Origin: Jiella flava
GTDB taxonomy: Bacteria; Pseudomonadota; Alphaproteobacteria; Rhizobiales; Rhizobiaceae
Direction of reading: 5' to 3'
Assembly: GCF_017349315.1 (NCBI RefSeq)
Contig: NZ_JAFMPP010000021.1
Coordinates: forward strand, 1-49,765
DNA length: 49,765 bases
Shown: piece by piece, positions 48,290 to 49,765 of the stretch
Position numbering within the stretch: position 1 is the stretch's first letter
Layout: every line of letters starts with the position of its first letter
Notes under the pieces: generated by a model
The model's database searches: none
The model's input: the letters and a program-made list of their open reading frames with translations, nothing else
What the model was told of the DNA's origin: nothing
Translations under genes and position numbers: made by a program

Positions 48290-48478
48290 GCCCGCACCGG
48301 CGGGCGAACCCCAAGCGTGCCGCAAAATCCCGGCCGGTTCGCGCTCAGCGCAAATCCTTGATCGCACTCCAACTTTCAAAAGTCCTTCCTGCCGATGGCA
48401 GCCGTGCCGTTGAAATCCCAGCCGGTTCGCGCAATCGGCGGCATTTCGTTCGTCCCGACAATAGGTTACACAGAGGCA
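48290..48478 (+). promoter_or_regulatory. CRISPR leader with duplicated motif
   Basis: The leader is AT-richer than its flanks and directly abuts the first repeat. A 20-nt motif, AAATCCC(G/A)GCCGGTTCGCGC, occurs twice (48325-48344 and 48413-48432, 88 nt apart), with one difference, and GGGCGAACC (48302-48310) gives a partial inverted copy. Such duplicated motifs are seen in type I-C leaders. The leader should carry the array promoter and integration signals. Confidence 0.7.
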
Positions 48479-49628
48479 GTCGCTCCCTTCGCGGGAGCGT
48501 GGATCGAAACCTCGCTGGCGCCATGATCGGCGCATCCTCGGCCCGTGTCGCTCCCTTCGCGGGAGCGTGGATCGAAACTTCTTTCGCGGCGATCTCTGCC
48601 GCCGTCACCTGCCGTCGCTCCCTTCGCGGGAGCGTGGATCGAAACGAAAACGTCATCCACTGCCACGCATTGCCGATGGTCGCTCCCTTCGCGGGAGCGT
48701 GGATCGAAACGGGCAGCGCTGCAAATCTAGAGCGGAATGCGATGTCGCTCCCTTCGCGGGAGCGTGGATCGAAACCAGATGGCACGCCGCGCCTGAGTCT
48801 GCTCGGGCGTCGCTCCCTTCGCGGGAGCGTGGATCGAAACGCTAACAATCCGTGCTCGACGATGCGGGAATGCGTCGCTCCCTTCGCGGGAGCGTGGATC
48901 GAAACGTATAGGTGAGCAGCTCGCCGTCCAGGTGCGGCGGTCGCTCCCTTCGCGGGAGCGTGGATCGAAACTGCTAAGGTGAGGACGAAGAACGGATGGA
49001 GGACGGTCGCTCCCTTCGCGGGAGCGTGGATCGAAACTCTGATTTTACGGGCAATGCGGCGCCGGATATCGTCGCTCCCTTCGCGGGAGCGTGGATCGAA
49101 ACACACGGCCATCTTCGGCCTCCGCGAACCTGTATGTCGCTCCCTTCGCGGGAGCGTGGATCGAAACAAGCAACATCTTACAATAGATCCCCACGCCCTC
49201 GGTCGCTCCCTTCGCGGGAGCGTGGATCGAAACCGCACCATGTTGGCGCAAAGCCGACCGGACCTGACGTCGCTCCCTTCGCGGGAGCGTGGATCGAAAC
49301 CATCCAGGACGACGAAAACTCGCTTTCGTCTTCGTCGCTCCCTTCGCGGGAGCGTGGATCGAAACCAAGACGATCGGGCGATGTCGAGGTAGATGCAGAG
49401 TCGCTCCCTTCGCGGGAGCGTGGATCGAAACTTGCCGCCATCGACCGATAACGGTGGTGCAGGAGTCGCTCCCTTCGCGGGAGCGTGGATCGAAACTCGG
49501 ACAACCAGGCGATCACGACGACGGCTGTCTGTCGCTCCCGTCGCGGGAGCGTGGATCGAAACCATTATGCGGCTGCGTCGACCTATCGGACCACCGGTCG
49601 CTCCCTTCGCGGGAGCGTGGATCGAAAC
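48479..49628 (+). CRISPR. Type I-C CRISPR array: 18 repeats, 17 complete spacers
   Basis: The 32-bp repeat starts GTCGCTCCC, forms a stem CGCTCCC/GGGAGCG with loop TTCGC, and ends GTGGATCGAAAC, as in type I-C. Repeats start at 48479, 48547, 48614, 48679, 48744, 48809, 48874, 48940, 49006, 49071, 49136, 49202, 49269, 49334, 49400, 49465, 49531 and 49597. Spacers are 33-36 nt (36, 35, then mostly 33-34). All repeats are identical except the 17th, which has G for T at position 10. The leader is on the left, so new spacers would be at 48511. After the 18th repeat only 10 nt of spacer remain before an IS3 end. I found no spacer matching this window by eye. Confidence 0.99.
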
Positions 49629-49638
49629 CTGCACGGAT

Positions 49639-49765
49639 TGGCCTGCTGCCGGTTTTTCGGACACGCAGTTAAGCTAACATAGCTTTCTCCTCGAACTCGA
49701 CGGGGCTCATATAGCCCAATGTCGAGTGCCGTCGCTGGGGATTGTAGAAGCGCTCGATGTAATCG
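49639..49765 (-). mobile_element. IS3-family insertion sequence, right-window copy (orfB end only)
   Basis: Starting at 49639 the plus strand reads TGGCCTGCTGCCGGTTT then TTCGGACAC, the same terminal inverted repeat as at 103-127. The 3' end of orfB follows on the minus strand. The element continues past the window. It has inserted in a CRISPR spacer, 10 nt after the last repeat. A target duplication cannot be checked because the other IS end is outside. Confidence 0.9.
49669..49765 (-). CDS. IS3-family transposase OrfB, C-terminal fragment cut by the window edge
   Basis: The visible 31 codons read DYIERFYNPQRRHSTLGYMS then PVEFEEKAMLA and stop (TAA at 49669-49671). This is the highly characteristic C-terminus of the IS3-family DDE transposase OrfB. 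The catalytic core is outside the window. Its terminal repeat matches the left copy, so both fragments probably belong to the same IS type. Confidence 0.93.
   Translation of the reverse strand, partial: DYIERFYNPQRRHSTLGYMSPVEFEEKAMLA

Noticed and set aside
48087-48413. A cas4 or cas2 remnant after cas7c
   Set aside because: Only MADE at the start and its position recall Cas4; no cysteine cluster or nuclease motif is present, and the frame runs into the leader.
48265-49682. Several long open frames with repeated arginine-serine blocks across the array, on both strands
   Set aside because: They are translations of the CRISPR repeats, which contain no stop codons in some frames; not proteins.

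Overview
The window is about 49.8 kb of high-GC DNA from an alphaproteobacterium. A rhizobial-type lineage (Hyphomicrobiales) is my inference, from a GTTC-N7-GTTC LexA box, an imuA-imuB-dnaE2 mutagenesis operon, the glnA-glnB-nnr neighbourhood, a NasS/NasT assimilatory nitrate cluster and dispersed palindromic intergenic repeats. The genus is not determined. Both ends lie inside copies of one IS3-family element in the same orientation. This is what an assembly contig broken at a repeated IS would look like.

Layout. (1) 1-660: an IS end, an IS481-type transposase remnant and tRNA-Ser(GCU). (2) 0.9-9.6 kb: a hydroxypyruvate isomerase-like gene faces a leftward propionyl-CoA pathway (pccB, yghU, a DUF4160/DUF2442 pair with a frameshift, an unknown gene, pccA, methylmalonyl-CoA mutase). 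(3) 9.8-15.6 kb: a sulfolactate module. It has a GntR/UTRA regulator diverging from suyAB, then slcC-comC (two dehydrogenases of opposite stereospecificity that would invert sulfolactate) and a PhyH-type dioxygenase of unknown role. (4) 15.7-28 kb: nitrate assimilation. nasT-nasS lie upstream of a leader with an ANTAR-type hairpin and an intrinsic terminator, followed by nrtA-nrtB-nrtCD, nirB-nirD and nasA. (5) 28-36 kb: parE, glnA, glnB with a sigma-54 promoter, nnr and a WcaJ/ExoY-type sugar transferase. (6) 36-41.6 kb: the LexA-controlled imuA-imuB-dnaE2 operon. (7) 42-49.6 kb: a type I-C CRISPR-Cas locus.

The CRISPR locus is the most interesting part. It has complete interference genes (cas3, cas5c, cas8c, cas7c) and a leader followed by 18 repeats, but no cas4, cas1 or cas2 in the window. 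An IS3 element has landed 10 nt into the spacer after the last visible repeat. Between cas3 and cas5c, genes that normally lie close together, is a 309-bp stretch with perfect hairpins, a tiny ORF with a strong ribosome-binding site, and two degenerate copies of the CRISPR repeat separated by about 29 nt. A third, reversed repeat-like match lies nearby. This resembles the degenerate mini-CRISPRs described elsewhere as CreA (toxin-antitoxin RNA) or CreR (cas autorepression) and is the best candidate here for an undescribed element.

Metabolically, the nitrate genes, glnA and glnB form a nitrogen-assimilation block. The sulfolactate genes would yield pyruvate and sulfite. The pcc-mutase genes would move propionyl-CoA to succinyl-CoA. 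Functions are read from protein family motifs; no database search was run.
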